A DNA stretch of 64,000 nucleotides from Sphingomonas sp. Leaf34 (lineage in GTDB: Bacteria > Pseudomonadota > Alphaproteobacteria > Sphingomonadales > Sphingomonadaceae). Under the pieces are notes generated by a model that was given only the letters and a program-made list of their open reading frames with translations, searched no databases and was not told the DNA's origin. Shown here piece by piece: positions 24,878 to 33,609 of this stretch. Every line of letters begins with the position of its first letter. Within the stretch, counting starts at the first letter, position 1. Both the position numbers and the translations under genes were made by a program. The stretch spans positions 248,001-312,000 of the forward strand of contig NZ_LMLC01000001.1 of the NCBI RefSeq assembly GCF_001421805.1, given 5' to 3'.

Positions 24878-25863
24878 GCCTTCCGCCACTTCGTCCAAAG
24901 GTGGCGGGCGAGCATCGCGGGGGGCATCCGCAACCCGTGCGAGCGGATGTAGAAACCGAACCGGGTCAGCGGGCGGATCGGCCGGCCCCAGCCGTCTCGC
25001 GCGGTCAGGCGGCGGACATAGAGGCGATCGATACCGCGCGCGATGCCGTCACCGAACACCGCGTCGACCAGCCGGAGCGATCGCGCCACTTCGCGGTGCA
25101 AGCCGTGGTGGCGCGCGGCCGCGGCCAGCCCGGCGGTGCCGAACGCGTCGACCAGACAGCGAATGTCCCAGAGATTGCGCAGGCCGCCGGCAAGGTCTCC
25201 ATCGGCGAACAGATGCGCTGCGGCGTGGATGATCATCCCGGTGGGGGATAGCGTGCGCAGGCCGTTCTCGAGCGCAACGCTATCGGTGATCAGCGCCTCT
25301 GCGTCGGGCGTGATCCGCGCGGTCAACGGCAGGATGGTGTGGTGGACGTCGATCATCCGGTCGCGCTCGCGGTGGATCAGCGGCGGCAGCTCGTGCATCC
25401 AGCGGCGATAATAGACGTCGTCATACGGATCGGGCTTCACCCATTCCCACCCCGCCGCGAGGAGCGCCGCCTCGACCGCGTCGAGCGATGCGCGCGGCAC
25501 CAGGATATCCAGATCGCCGATCGACCGCCCCTGCCCCGCCGCCATCCCGGCCGCGACGAACGCAGTCCCCTTCAGCAGCACGACCGGGCAATCGAGCCCG
25601 GCGAGCGCGCGCCGTGCCATCTCCGCCTCCCACAGCGCCGCCCGGCGCCCGTGCGCCGCCGCCGCCCGAGCATCGGCAAGGATCGCCTTCACCGCACCCG
25701 GCATCGGCAAGCCGTCGACCCGTAGCGCCAACGTGCCGATCAGCTGTTCCGCACGCGCCATCGTCAGCAACGCGGTCCAGCCGTCCGCGTCGAGCCCGGC
25801 GACCCGCGCAGGGTCGGCCAGCGTGCGCGCCAAGATGCGCGCGTCGGTCACAGATCCGCCCAT
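24874..25863 (-). CDS. Nucleotidyltransferase-fold protein (PF14907-like) of the HprK/PqqD cassette
   Basis: 329 residues. The predicted nucleotidyltransferase core has LLKGTAFVA (Lys98-Gly-Thr) and GDLDILV (Gly116-Asp117-x-Asp119), the two-Asp metal motif, then RMIDVHHTILP. The C-terminal half is helical with no further motif recognised. Relatives (uncharacterised nucleotidyltransferases, PF14907) occur in cassettes with HprK-like kinases and PqqD-like proteins, and in some lasso-peptide clusters as tailoring enzymes. The ATG at 25863 overlaps the kinase gene by 16 bases; a GTG at 25851 that overlaps the kinase stop as GTGA is an equally good start. The substrate is unknown. Confidence 0.8.
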   Translation of the reverse strand: MGGSVTDARILARTLADPARVAGLDADGWTALLTMARAEQLIGTLALRVDGLPMPGAVKAILADARAAAAHGRRAALWEAEMARRALAGLDCPVVLLKGTAFVAAGMAAGQGRSIGDLDILVPRASLDAVEAALLAAGWEWVKPDPYDDVYYRRWMHELPPLIHRERDRMIDVHHTILPLTARITPDAEALITDSVALENGLRTLSPTGMIIHAAAHLFADGDLAGGLRNLWDIRCLVDAFGTAGLAAAARHHGLHREVARSLRLVDAVFGDGIARGIDRLYVRRLTARDGWGRPIRPLTRFGFYIRSHGLRMPPAMLARHLWTKWRKA

Positions 25864-26708
25864 AGCGCCTCGACCTGTTCGATCGCGCGCGTACCGTCGG
25901 GATAGTCCACCGCGATCGACGGCACCGCGGCGATCAGCCCGGTCAACGCGCGAAAGCCCGCCTCGCCGAGCGACACATAGTTGGTCGAGGCCTGCGTCAT
26001 CCGCACGAACGCCTCGCCGGGCGGGACCGACCGCGCCTCGGACTCGAAGCCATAGCGCGGGAAGACCAGCAACGCCGGCCGCGCGGGGACGTCCATTGCC
26101 GCGATCGCGCGCGCATCGGGGACCATGTGGCGGATGTCGCCCTTCGGCGTCGCACGCAACAGCGGCCCCATCCTTGCGTCGGGCGCTGCCGCCTCGGCCG
26201 CGCTGATCGCCGCGTTCTTCAGGCTGATCAGCCGGGGAAATGCATGGACCTGCGCCGTCACCGGATCGAGCAGCACGAACTCGTCCCCCATGAACCGCCA
26301 GCCCCGCGCCGCGAGCAGCGTCGCCAGCGTCGACTTGCCCGCCCCCGAAACGCCGGTCATCAACAGTGCCCGGCCATCGCGCTCGACCGCCGAGGCGTGC
26401 AGCAACAGATACCGCCGCGCGCCCAAGGCCATCTGCAGGTTCATCGCCATTTCGGCGGCGAGCAGGCCTTGGCGCAGCGGCAACGGCGCGGCTTCGGGCA
26501 GCATGTAGTCACCGCCGATTTCGACCGAGGGGCGGAGAAAGCGCCGCCAGGGTCGACGCGCGAACAGACGGACGGTGAAGTCGGGCACGCCGTCCAACGG
26601 CTTGGGATAGTCGCGGTACAGCGTCTCGAGCTCCGCGATCGGTGCGCGCCAGTCCGCGCCGATCCGGAAGCCGACCGGACCGATCCGCACGGAAAACGCG
26701 TGTCTCAT
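25848..26708 (-). CDS. HprK-related kinase A
   Basis: 286 residues resembling the C-terminal catalytic domain of HPr kinase/phosphorylase: HASAVERDGR (about 104-113), Walker A GVSGAGKST (119-127) and GDEFVLLD (141-148), followed by an HprK-like beta region. It lacks the N-terminal HprK domain and I see no HPr gene nearby. Families named HprK-related kinase A occur with PqqD-like proteins in sphingomonads and relatives. The likely reaction is phosphorylation of a peptide, protein or small substrate bound with the PqqD partner; this is inference. It is coupled on both sides by start/stop overlaps. Confidence 0.85.
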   Translation of the reverse strand: MRHAFSVRIGPVGFRIGADWRAPIAELETLYRDYPKPLDGVPDFTVRLFARRPWRRFLRPSVEIGGDYMLPEAAPLPLRQGLLAAEMAMNLQMALGARRYLLLHASAVERDGRALLMTGVSGAGKSTLATLLAARGWRFMGDEFVLLDPVTAQVHAFPRLISLKNAAISAAEAAAPDARMGPLLRATPKGDIRHMVPDARAIAAMDVPARPALLVFPRYGFESEARSVPPGEAFVRMTQASTNYVSLGEAGFRALTGLIAAVPSIAVDYPDGTRAIEQVEALWADL

Positions 26709-26980
26709 ACGCGCTCGACCAGCCCCGCCTCCATCAGTTCGTCGAGCCGCGCCGTCAGGGCCTCGCGGGTGCCGTCGGCGAGGTCATAATCCCGCCCGAG
26801 CCGGTCGAGCAGCGCATCGAGCGACCACGCGCCCGCCTGCACCGCAACCAGGATCTGCGGCGCGGGTTCGGTCAGCAGATGCGTGATCCCCGACGCACGG
26901 TTATAGACCGCGGTGAACTCGTCGAGCGGCGCGATCAGCAGGCCGTCGCTCGGCGGTGCGCGATAGACCGCATCCTCCAC
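26705..26980 (-). CDS. PqqD-like peptide-binding protein of the HprK-related system
   Basis: 91 residues from the GTG at 26980, which has GAGG just upstream and lies four bases after the stop of the Tat-signal gene. The fold pattern fits PqqD/RRE proteins: N-terminal beta strands (DGLLIAPLDEFTAVYNRASGITHLLTEPA) then a winged-helix-like helical part (SLDALLDRLGRDYDLADG, ALTARLDELMEAGLVERV). PqqD proteins bind leader peptides of ribosomally made, modified peptides. Its ATGA overlap with the HprK-related gene shows tight coupling. Upstream codons in the same frame overlap the Tat gene and are not coding. Confidence 0.78.
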   Translation of the reverse strand: MEDAVYRAPPSDGLLIAPLDEFTAVYNRASGITHLLTEPAPQILVAVQAGAWSLDALLDRLGRDYDLADGTREALTARLDELMEAGLVERV

Positions 26981-26984
26981 GGCC

Positions 26985-27419
26985 TCAGCCGCGCGGCATC
27001 TGCAACGATGCGAAGCACGTGAAGCCGCCCTGGCCGCGCTGCAACCGGCGAATATATTTGACGTAGGCACGGCTACGCTCCGAATCGGTACCGGGCAGCG
27101 TGCTGCCATTCGCCATCGCGCGCTTGACCTCCTCGCCCTTGAACGGACGCGGTGACGACGGGAACGCCCCGCGCGTCCGGGCGGGGACGACCCTGCCGTC
27201 CGCATCGATATAGCTGCCCGCGCGGCTTGCATCGGGGACGGGAATCTCGCAGTTCAGCACCGATCCTGCGGTCTGCGCGAGCGCGGGCCGGATCGACATC
27301 ACCGCGCCGGCCGTCACCGCACCGAGCGCGAGCACGCGCCGCCGCGACGGCACGCCGGTCTGCGCTGTGGTGTCCGAACCATCTGCCGGGCTCTGCTTGG
27401 ATCGCGTGTCGTCGCTCAT
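26985..27419 (-). CDS. Tat-exported small protein heading the PqqD/HprK-related cassette
   Basis: 144 residues. A twin-arginine signal, S25-R-R-R-V-L30, is followed by a hydrophobic segment (ALGAVTAGAVMSI) and an ALA-Q49 cleavage site. The mature part is about 96 residues, with CEIPVPDASRAGSYIDADG near its start, a KGEEVKRAMANGS segment and a C-terminus rich in Gly and aromatic residues (RRLQRGQGGFTCFASLQMPR) holding the second of two mature Cys residues. I do not recognise a named family. Being the first gene of a four-gene operon with PqqD-like, kinase-like and nucleotidyltransferase proteins, it may be their substrate or partner; this is a hypothesis. Confidence 0.75.
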   Translation of the reverse strand: MSDDTRSKQSPADGSDTTAQTGVPSRRRVLALGAVTAGAVMSIRPALAQTAGSVLNCEIPVPDASRAGSYIDADGRVVPARTRGAFPSSPRPFKGEEVKRAMANGSTLPGTDSERSRAYVKYIRRLQRGQGGFTCFASLQMPRG

Positions 27420-27536
27420 GATGCCCCTGCTATACCGCAGCCCTTTCATAATCCTGAAGCGCTGACAATATAGCCGCGCCGATCGTACCGAACTAGGACG
27501 AACGCGCGCAATGCCTTCCGCGCCCTGGAGATCACA

Positions 27537-28763
27537 ATGCTGTCGGGATTTGGCCTGCGTACCTTCTGGGCGATCGTCGTCGTCATCGTCGCGGCGATCG
27601 CGGTGTTCGCGATCACCCGCGATATCCAGGGCGCGATCGTCGCGGTGGTCGGCGGGATCGCCGCCGCGCTGGTCGCCGCGGGCACCGGCGACGAGGATGC
27701 GCCCCCCGACGACGCCGCGCTTACCGCGCCAGCGGTGCTCGACGACGTGCTCGATGCGATCGTCGCGCCGGTGCTGCTGGTGCACGACGGACGGGTGACG
27801 CTGGCCAATCGCGCGGCCAGGACGCTGCTTGGCACGCATATCCTGGGCGAGGACGCGCGGGTCGCGATCCGCCATCCCGCCGCCGCCGAGCGGCTGGGCA
27901 CGCCCGGGCCGATTGACGGCGAACGCCCGATCGAACTCGTCGGACTCGGCACGCGAGACCAGCGCTGGGAAATGCGGCTGAGCGAGGCGTCGGACGGGCA
28001 GCGGATCGTCCATCTGGTCGACCAGACCGGAAATTACGCCGCCGAGCGGATGCGGATCGACTTCGTCGCCAATGCCAGCCACGAATTGCGGACGCCGCTC
28101 GCGTCGATCCTCGGCTTCATCGAGACGCTGCGGGACGAGGCGGGAGAGGACGCCGAGGTCCGCGCGCGCTTCCTGAAGGTGATGGATGACGAGGCGCGGC
28201 GGATGCAGCGACTGGTCGAGGACCTGATCTCGCTGTCGCGCATCGAGGCGGAGAAATTCCGCCTGCCCGACCAGGCGGTCGATCTTGCGCAGTTGGTCGA
28301 GGACACCTGCGAGGAACTCGCCGACGCGGCGGGCGATCGTGGGCAGGATCTGATGGCGACGATCGATTCGGCGTTGCCGGCGGTATCGGGGGATCGCGTC
28401 CAGCTGTCGCAGATGCTCCACAACCTGATCGGCAACGCGATGAAATACGGTCGCGCGGGGACGCCGGTGACGATCGCGCTGAAACGCGACGATGCCGGCA
28501 TGATCCGCCTGTCGATCCGCGACGAGGGCGACGGGATCGCGGCGGTCCACATCCCGCGACTGACCGAGCGCTTCTATCGCGCCGACGCGGGACGCAGCCG
28601 CTCGCTCGGTGGCACCGGCCTCGGTCTTGCGATCGTCAAGCATATCGTCGAGCGGCACCGCGGGCGGCTCGACATCGCCAGCCAGGTGGGAGTTGGCACC
28701 ACCGTCTCGGTGATCCTGCCACCGAGCGGCGGCGCGACAAAAGGCGGTGTCATAAAAGGGTAA
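27537..28763 (+). CDS. phoR: Phosphate regulon sensor histidine kinase PhoR
   Basis: 408 residues. Two N-terminal membrane helices (about 8-50), a PAS-like domain (about 70-165), the phosphorylation box NASHELRTPLASILGF with His182, and an ATPase domain with NLIGNAMKYG, DEGDGI and GGTGLGLAI. The arrangement and its place at the head of the pst cluster identify it as PhoR, which senses Pst activity through PhoU and phosphorylates PhoB when phosphate is low. ATG 27537 has GGAG upstream. It is divergent from the Tat-protein cassette across 117 bp. Confidence 0.94.
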   Translation: MLSGFGLRTFWAIVVVIVAAIAVFAITRDIQGAIVAVVGGIAAALVAAGTGDEDAPPDDAALTAPAVLDDVLDAIVAPVLLVHDGRVTLANRAARTLLGTHILGEDARVAIRHPAAAERLGTPGPIDGERPIELVGLGTRDQRWEMRLSEASDGQRIVHLVDQTGNYAAERMRIDFVANASHELRTPLASILGFIETLRDEAGEDAEVRARFLKVMDDEARRMQRLVEDLISLSRIEAEKFRLPDQAVDLAQLVEDTCEELADAAGDRGQDLMATIDSALPAVSGDRVQLSQMLHNLIGNAMKYGRAGTPVTIALKRDDAGMIRLSIRDEGDGIAAVHIPRLTERFYRADAGRSRSLGGTGLGLAIVKHIVERHRGRLDIASQVGVGTTVSVILPPSGGATKGGVIKG

Positions 28764-28780
28764 CGCGACTGTCACACAGG
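28748..28780 (+). promoter_or_regulatory. Pho box upstream of pstS
   Basis: Three 11-base units, TGTCATAAAAG (28748-28758), GGTAACGCGAC (28759-28769) and TGTCACACAGG (28770-28780), form a PhoB binding site with the conserved TGTCA in the outer units in helical phase (22 bp apart). The site begins inside the last codons of phoR and ends 29 bases before the pstS start. Confidence 0.8.
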
Positions 28781-28809
28781 ATCGCCTTAAGTACCGCTAA
28801 GGCCGGTGC

Positions 28810-29880
28810 ATGGCGGGAATTCTGGTGCAGCGGATCGTTCTTCTAGGGGTGTTGGGGGCGGTGTCGGGCGCGCTTGCCGCGTGCGTCGATCAGGCGAACG
28901 GCGGCGGCGCAGGGTCGCGCGACCAGATCACCGCGGTCGGATCGTCGACCGTCTATCCGTTCACGACGATGATCGCCGAGCAGCTCGTCGCCAACGATCC
29001 CGATGCCAAGGCGCCGGTGATCGAATCGACGGGCACCGGCGCGGGGATGAAGCTGTTCTGCGCCGGGATCGGTGCCGCGCATCCCGATATCGAGGACGCG
29101 TCGCGCCGAATGAAGGCGAGCGAGTATAAGGACTGCGCCGCCAACGGCGTGCGCGACGTGATGGAAATCCAGGTCGGAATCGACGGCATCGCGTTCGCCG
29201 AGGCGAAGAACGGCCCGAAGATGCAGCTCACGCCGACCGATCTCTACAAGGCGCTCGCCGCCAGTCCGGGTGGCAAGACGAATACCGCGCGGGTCTGGCG
29301 CGACGTCAACCCGTCGCTGCCCGCGGTGCCGATCCAGGTCTACGGGCCACCGGCCACGAGCGGGACGCGCGATGCGCTCGCCGAGCTGATCCTGACCAAG
29401 GGGTGCGAGGATAGCGATCCTTCGGCGAAGGCGCTCGCGAAGTCCGATGCGGAGGCGCACAAGGCGTTGTGCACGCGCGTCCGCGAGGACGGCGTGTATG
29501 TGGACGCGGGCGAGAACGACAATCTGATCGTGCAGAAATTGCAGTCGAATCCCAATGCGATCGGCGTGTTCGGCTACAGCTATCTCGAAGAGAATAAGGA
29601 CGCGGTGAACGGCGTGTCGATCTCGGGGGTCGCGCCGACCTATGCGACGATCGCCGACAACGCGTATCCCGGGTCCCGGCCGCTTTATATCTATGTGAAG
29701 AAGGCGCATCTGACCGCGATACCGGGCTTGCGCAATCTGCTGAAACTGTACGCGGCGAACTGGGGCACGACCGGACCGCTGGTGAAGCGCGGGTTGATCG
29801 CGGCGCCGGCCGATATCCAGGCGCGCTCGGCCGCGATCATCGCGAACGAGACGGTGCTCGATCCGGCGGTGCTGAAGTGA
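28810..29880 (+). CDS. pstS: Phosphate ABC transporter substrate-binding lipoprotein PstS
   Basis: 356 residues. A signal peptide with lipobox LAAC25 indicates a periplasmic lipoprotein attached to the membrane. The phosphate-binding loop AVGSSTVYPFT and the ESTGTGAGMKLF strand are characteristic, as are PPATSGTRDALAELIL and the FGYSYLEEN segment. It captures phosphate for PstCAB. It is preceded by a Pho box, and followed by a 268-bp gap holding two palindromic repeat pairs before pstC, which may reduce downstream expression relative to the abundant binding protein. Confidence 0.94.
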   Translation: MAGILVQRIVLLGVLGAVSGALAACVDQANGGGAGSRDQITAVGSSTVYPFTTMIAEQLVANDPDAKAPVIESTGTGAGMKLFCAGIGAAHPDIEDASRRMKASEYKDCAANGVRDVMEIQVGIDGIAFAEAKNGPKMQLTPTDLYKALAASPGGKTNTARVWRDVNPSLPAVPIQVYGPPATSGTRDALAELILTKGCEDSDPSAKALAKSDAEAHKALCTRVREDGVYVDAGENDNLIVQKLQSNPNAIGVFGYSYLEENKDAVNGVSISGVAPTYATIADNAYPGSRPLYIYVKKAHLTAIPGLRNLLKLYAANWGTTGPLVKRGLIAAPADIQARSAAIIANETVLDPAVLK

Positions 29881-29910
29881 CGCGGTCTCTCCCTCCTCTC
29901 CCCTCCTTGG

Positions 29911-29986
29911 TTCCCCCGCGGACGCGGGGGCCCAGGAGCCGCGTGAGCCATCGGCACTTAGCTGGGCCCCCGCGTCCGCGGGGGAA
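29911..29986. repeat. Perfect 25-bp inverted repeat between pstS and pstC
   Basis: Arms 29911-29935 and 29962-29986 are exact reverse complements separated by 26 bases. Each arm is itself nearly palindromic (CCCCCGCG-GA-CGCGGGGG). This is the structure of a paired REP-type element. It follows the pstS stop codon by 30 bases and could stabilise the pstS mRNA end. Confidence 0.85.
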
Positions 29987-30024
29987 CGGGCGTGGGGTGA
30001 AGATCTCGCGTACTACGACCACCA

Positions 30025-30121
30025 CCCCGGCGAAGGCCGGGGTCCAATTGGGCGACCTTCGATTGGCTCACGCTGCGCGCGCTTATTTCGACCTTCCCAT
30101 TTGGGCCCCGGCCTCCGCCGG
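30025..30121. repeat. Second palindromic repeat pair between pstS and pstC
   Basis: Arms 30027-30047 and 30101-30121 are reverse complements with two mismatches (core CCGGCGAAGGCCGGGG / CCCCGGCCTCCGCCGG). The same core occurs at 45136-45225, inside the RND efflux operon, so it is a dispersed repeat family of this genome. Confidence 0.8.
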
Positions 30122-30148
30122 AGTGGATGAAATGGGGGGCAACGCCTG

Positions 30149-31525
30149 ATGTCGGCCATCGCGCTCCTCTTCCTCGTCCTCGGTCTTGGCCTGATCGGCT
30201 GGCTCACCGCGCGCGTCCGCGCCACGCGCTTCCGCGCCGGCAGCACCGCGCGGTTCAGTTCGCTGCCCTCGCATCATGGCTGGTACGTCGCGCTGTGGAC
30301 GGCGATCCCGCCGCTCGTCTTCCTTGCGGTCTGGTCGATGACCGCGCCCGCGCTGGTCACCGATGCGGTGCTCGCCACCCCCGCCGCGGTGCAGCTTCCC
30401 GCCCCGGGCTTCGATCGCGCGTCGATCCTGTCGGAGGCGCGCAGCCTCGCCGAGGGGCGCAGCTTTGGCGCGTTCCACGCGCTCTCGCAGACGCTGGCCC
30501 CCGCCTATGCCGCCGCGCAGACGCGCTACGACTGGATCGCGACCGCGCTTGCATTGCTGCTCGCCTTCGCCGGCGGCGCGTTCGCGTTTACGCGGGTCCG
30601 GCCCGGTTTCGGGGCGCGCACGCAGGTCGAGCGCGTCGTGATGCTGCTGCTGCTCGGCGCGTCGCTGATCGCGATCCTGACCACGGTCGGCATCGTCGGC
30701 TCGCTGCTGTACGAATCCGCGCGGTTCTTCTCGGTCGTGCCGATCACCGATTTCCTGTTCGGCACGCACTGGAGCCCGCAGGTCATCGACGGCCGCGATC
30801 CGGGCGCGTCGCTCGGCGCGGTGCCGCTGTTCTGGGGGACGTTCTTCATCGGGGCGGTGATCGCGATGATCGTCGCCATTCCGTTCGGGCTGATGAGCGC
30901 GATCTACCTCACCCAATATGCCGCGCCGACCACGCGCAAATGGATGAAGCCGATCCTCGAGATGCTCGCGGGCGTCCCGACCGTCGTCTACGGCTATTTC
31001 GCCGCGCTCACCGTCGCCCCCGCGGTGCGTGATTTCGCGGTGTCGATCGGGATCAGCTGGGCCTCGTCCGAGAGCGCGCTCGCCGCCGGCCTCGTGATGG
31101 GAATCATGATCATCCCGTTCGTGTCGTCGATGGCGGACGATTCGATCGCAGCGGTCCCGTCGTCGATGCGCGACGGGAGCCTCGCGATGGGCGCGACCTC
31201 GTCCGAGACGATCCGCCGCGTCCTGCTGCCCGCCGCGCTGCCCGGCGTCGTCGGCGGCGTGTTGCTCGCGGTATCGCGCGCGATCGGCGAGACGATGATC
31301 GTCGTCATGGCCGCGAGCGGCGTGGCCACGCTCACGCTCAACCCGTTCGCCAGCACCACCACCGTCACCAAGCAGATCGTCGACCTGCTGACCGGCGAGG
31401 CCGAGTTCGACAGCCCCAAGACGCTCGCCGCGTTCGCGCTGGGTCTGACGCTGTTCGTGGTCACGCTCCTTCTCAACATCGTCGCGCTGCGCGTCGTGAA
31501 ACGGTACCGCGAAGCCTATGAGTGA
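30149..31525 (+). CDS. pstC: Phosphate ABC transporter permease PstC
   Basis: 458 residues, longer than E. coli PstC (319), because of an N-terminal extension with membrane helices and a periplasmic-type stretch (about residues 1-160). The permease core has the EAA-type loop SMRDGSLAMGATSSETIRRVLLPAALPGVVGG, which contacts PstB. Extended PstC proteins like this are common in alphaproteobacteria. It overlaps pstA by 8 bases. Confidence 0.93.
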   Translation: MSAIALLFLVLGLGLIGWLTARVRATRFRAGSTARFSSLPSHHGWYVALWTAIPPLVFLAVWSMTAPALVTDAVLATPAAVQLPAPGFDRASILSEARSLAEGRSFGAFHALSQTLAPAYAAAQTRYDWIATALALLLAFAGGAFAFTRVRPGFGARTQVERVVMLLLLGASLIAILTTVGIVGSLLYESARFFSVVPITDFLFGTHWSPQVIDGRDPGASLGAVPLFWGTFFIGAVIAMIVAIPFGLMSAIYLTQYAAPTTRKWMKPILEMLAGVPTVVYGYFAALTVAPAVRDFAVSIGISWASSESALAAGLVMGIMIIPFVSSMADDSIAAVPSSMRDGSLAMGATSSETIRRVLLPAALPGVVGGVLLAVSRAIGETMIVVMAASGVATLTLNPFASTTTVTKQIVDLLTGEAEFDSPKTLAAFALGLTLFVVTLLLNIVALRVVKRYREAYE

Positions 31526-32816
31526 TACGCTCGTGCCCCAGAGTCCTACGACGAACGCCGAGCCGGTGCGCCGCGTCCCGACCGACTGGACGACGCAGGC
31601 GATGCAGTCGCGGATCCGCCGCCGCTATGCGTCGGAGCGCCGCTTCCGCTTCGCCGGGCTCGCTGCCGTGTGGCTGTCCGCGGCATTCCTCGCCTATCTG
31701 CTGTTCTCGATGGTGAGCCAGGGCGCGAGCGGCTTCGTCGAGACGCGCGTGTCGCTCCCGGTCGATCTCGCCGCCGCCAAACTGCCGATCGAACCCGCCC
31801 GCCTCGCCGGACGCGGGGCCGATCTCGCGCTCGCCGGCGCGGGTCTCGAGGGCACCGTCGACCTCGCCGCTACCAAGGCCTTCGGCAAGGACGGCACCGA
31901 TCTTCTGTCCGACGGCGCCTGGGCGGTGGTCCGCGACGCGATCAAGGCCGATCCGTCGCTGCTCCAGCGCAGGACGGTGTTCGACGTCCCCGTCTCCAGC
32001 CCGATCGACGTCGCCGCCAAGGGCAACGGCACGCGCGACGCCGAAGCCGTCGTCGCGCGGTTGAAAGCGAAAGGCGTGCTGACGCGCGGCTTCAACGCCG
32101 GCTTCCTGACCGCGGCGGACTCGACCGACGCCACGCGCGTCGGGATCTGGGGGGCGTTCAAGGGATCGCTGCTGACGATGGTCGTCACGCTGCTGCTCGC
32201 CTTCCCGATCGGCGTGCTGTCCGCGCTGTATCTCGAGGAATATGCGCCCAAGAACCGCTGGACCGACCTGATCGAGGTGTCGATCAACAACCTCGCCGCG
32301 GTCCCCTCGATCATCTTCGGGCTGCTGGGGCTGGCGGTGTTCCTCGGCACGTTCGGGATGCCGCGCTCGGCGCCGATCGTCGGGGGGCTGACGCTGGCGC
32401 TGATGACGATGCCGGTGATCGTCATCGCCGGCCGCAACGCGATCAAGAGCGTGCCGCCGTCGATCCGCGACGCCGCGCTCGGCATCGGCGCGTCGCCCGT
32501 CCAGGTCGTGTTCCACCACGTCCTGCCGCTCGCGCTGCCCGGCATCCTCACGGGGACGATCATCGGCATGGCGCGCGCGCTGGGCGAGACCGCGCCGTTG
32601 CTGATGATCGGCATGCGCGCGTTCATCGCCGCCCCGCCCTCGGGCCTCGACGACCCGGCGACCGTGCTGCCCGTCCAGATCTTCCTGTGGTCCGATCAGG
32701 TCAGCCGCGGCTTCGTCGAGAAGACGTCCGCCGCGATCATCGTCCTGCTCGTCTTCCTGCTCGCGATGAACGGCGTCGCGATCTACCTCCGCAACCGATT
32801 CGAGACCCGCTGGTGA
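31518..32816 (+). CDS. pstA: Phosphate ABC transporter permease PstA
   Basis: 432 residues. An N-terminal hydrophilic lead, one membrane helix (about 45-70), a large periplasmic-type insertion (about 75-205), and then the permease core with the EAA loop [34 protein letters not shown]. As for PstC, the large insertion is an alphaproteobacterial variant. With PstC it forms the membrane channel of the high-affinity phosphate importer. The TGA overlaps the ATG of pstB (TGATG). Confidence 0.94.
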   Translation: MSDTLVPQSPTTNAEPVRRVPTDWTTQAMQSRIRRRYASERRFRFAGLAAVWLSAAFLAYLLFSMVSQGASGFVETRVSLPVDLAAAKLPIEPARLAGRGADLALAGAGLEGTVDLAATKAFGKDGTDLLSDGAWAVVRDAIKADPSLLQRRTVFDVPVSSPIDVAAKGNGTRDAEAVVARLKAKGVLTRGFNAGFLTAADSTDATRVGIWGAFKGSLLTMVVTLLLAFPIGVLSALYLEEYAPKNRWTDLIEVSINNLAAVPSIIFGLLGLAVFLGTFGMPRSAPIVGGLTLALMTMPVIVIAGRNAIKSVPPSIRDAALGIGASPVQVVFHHVLPLALPGILTGTIIGMARALGETAPLLMIGMRAFIAAPPSGLDDPATVLPVQIFLWSDQVSRGFVEKTSAAIIVLLVFLLAMNGVAIYLRNRFETRW

Positions 32817-33595
32817 TGCCAAAACCCATGAAAGCCCCCGTCCTGAAGATGACGGCGCGCAACGTCTCAGTCGCGTACGGCAGCAAGATCGCGATCAACG
32901 ACGTCTCGATCGACGTCGACCAGGACGAGGTCGTCGCGTTCATCGGCCCGTCGGGCTGCGGCAAGTCGACCTTCCTGCGCACGCTCAACCGCATGAACGA
33001 CACCGTCGCCAGCGCGCGCGTGACCGGCGAGATCAAGCTCGACGGGCAGGATATCTATTCGCCCGACATGGATGTGGTGCAGCTCCGCGCCCGCGTCGGC
33101 ATGGTGTTCCAGAAGCCCAACCCCTTCCCCAAGTCGATCTACGAGAACGTCGCTTACGGCCCGCGCATCCACGGGCTGGCGGGTGCGAAGGCGGATCTCG
33201 ACCGGATCGTCGAGAAGTCGCTGCGCCGCGCCGGGCTGTGGGACGAGGTCAAGGATCGGTTGAGCGACAGCGGCACCGCGCTGTCGGGCGGCCAGCAGCA
33301 GCGGCTGTGCATCGCGCGCGCGATCGCGGTCGACCCCGAGGTCATCCTGATGGACGAGCCGTGCAGCGCGCTCGACCCGATCGCGACCGCCAAGATCGAG
33401 GAGCTGATCCACGAACTGCGCGGCCGCTATGCGATGGTGATCGTCACGCACAACATGCAGCAGGCCGCGCGCGTCAGCCAGAAGACCGCGTTCTTCCACC
33501 TCGGCACGCTGGTCGAATACGGCAACACCTCCGACATCTTCACCAATCCCCGCGAAGAGCGGACCAAGGATTACATCACCGGCCGGTACGGCTGA
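32816..33595 (+). CDS. pstB: Phosphate ABC transporter ATP-binding protein PstB
   Basis: 259 residues. Walker A is GPSGCGKST, the signature is [17 protein letters not shown], Walker B is [13 protein letters not shown], and the switch His is in [10 protein letters not shown]. The LRTLNRMND segment is typical of PstB. It energises phosphate uptake through PstCA, and is also part of the phosphate-sensing complex with PhoU and PhoR. It is coupled to pstA by a one-base overlap. Confidence 0.97.
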   Translation: MPKPMKAPVLKMTARNVSVAYGSKIAINDVSIDVDQDEVVAFIGPSGCGKSTFLRTLNRMNDTVASARVTGEIKLDGQDIYSPDMDVVQLRARVGMVFQKPNPFPKSIYENVAYGPRIHGLAGAKADLDRIVEKSLRRAGLWDEVKDRLSDSGTALSGGQQQRLCIARAIAVDPEVILMDEPCSALDPIATAKIEELIHELRGRYAMVIVTHNMQQAARVSQKTAFFHLGTLVEYGNTSDIFTNPREERTKDYITGRYG

Positions 33596-33609
33596 GTGGG
33601 AGACCTCGC

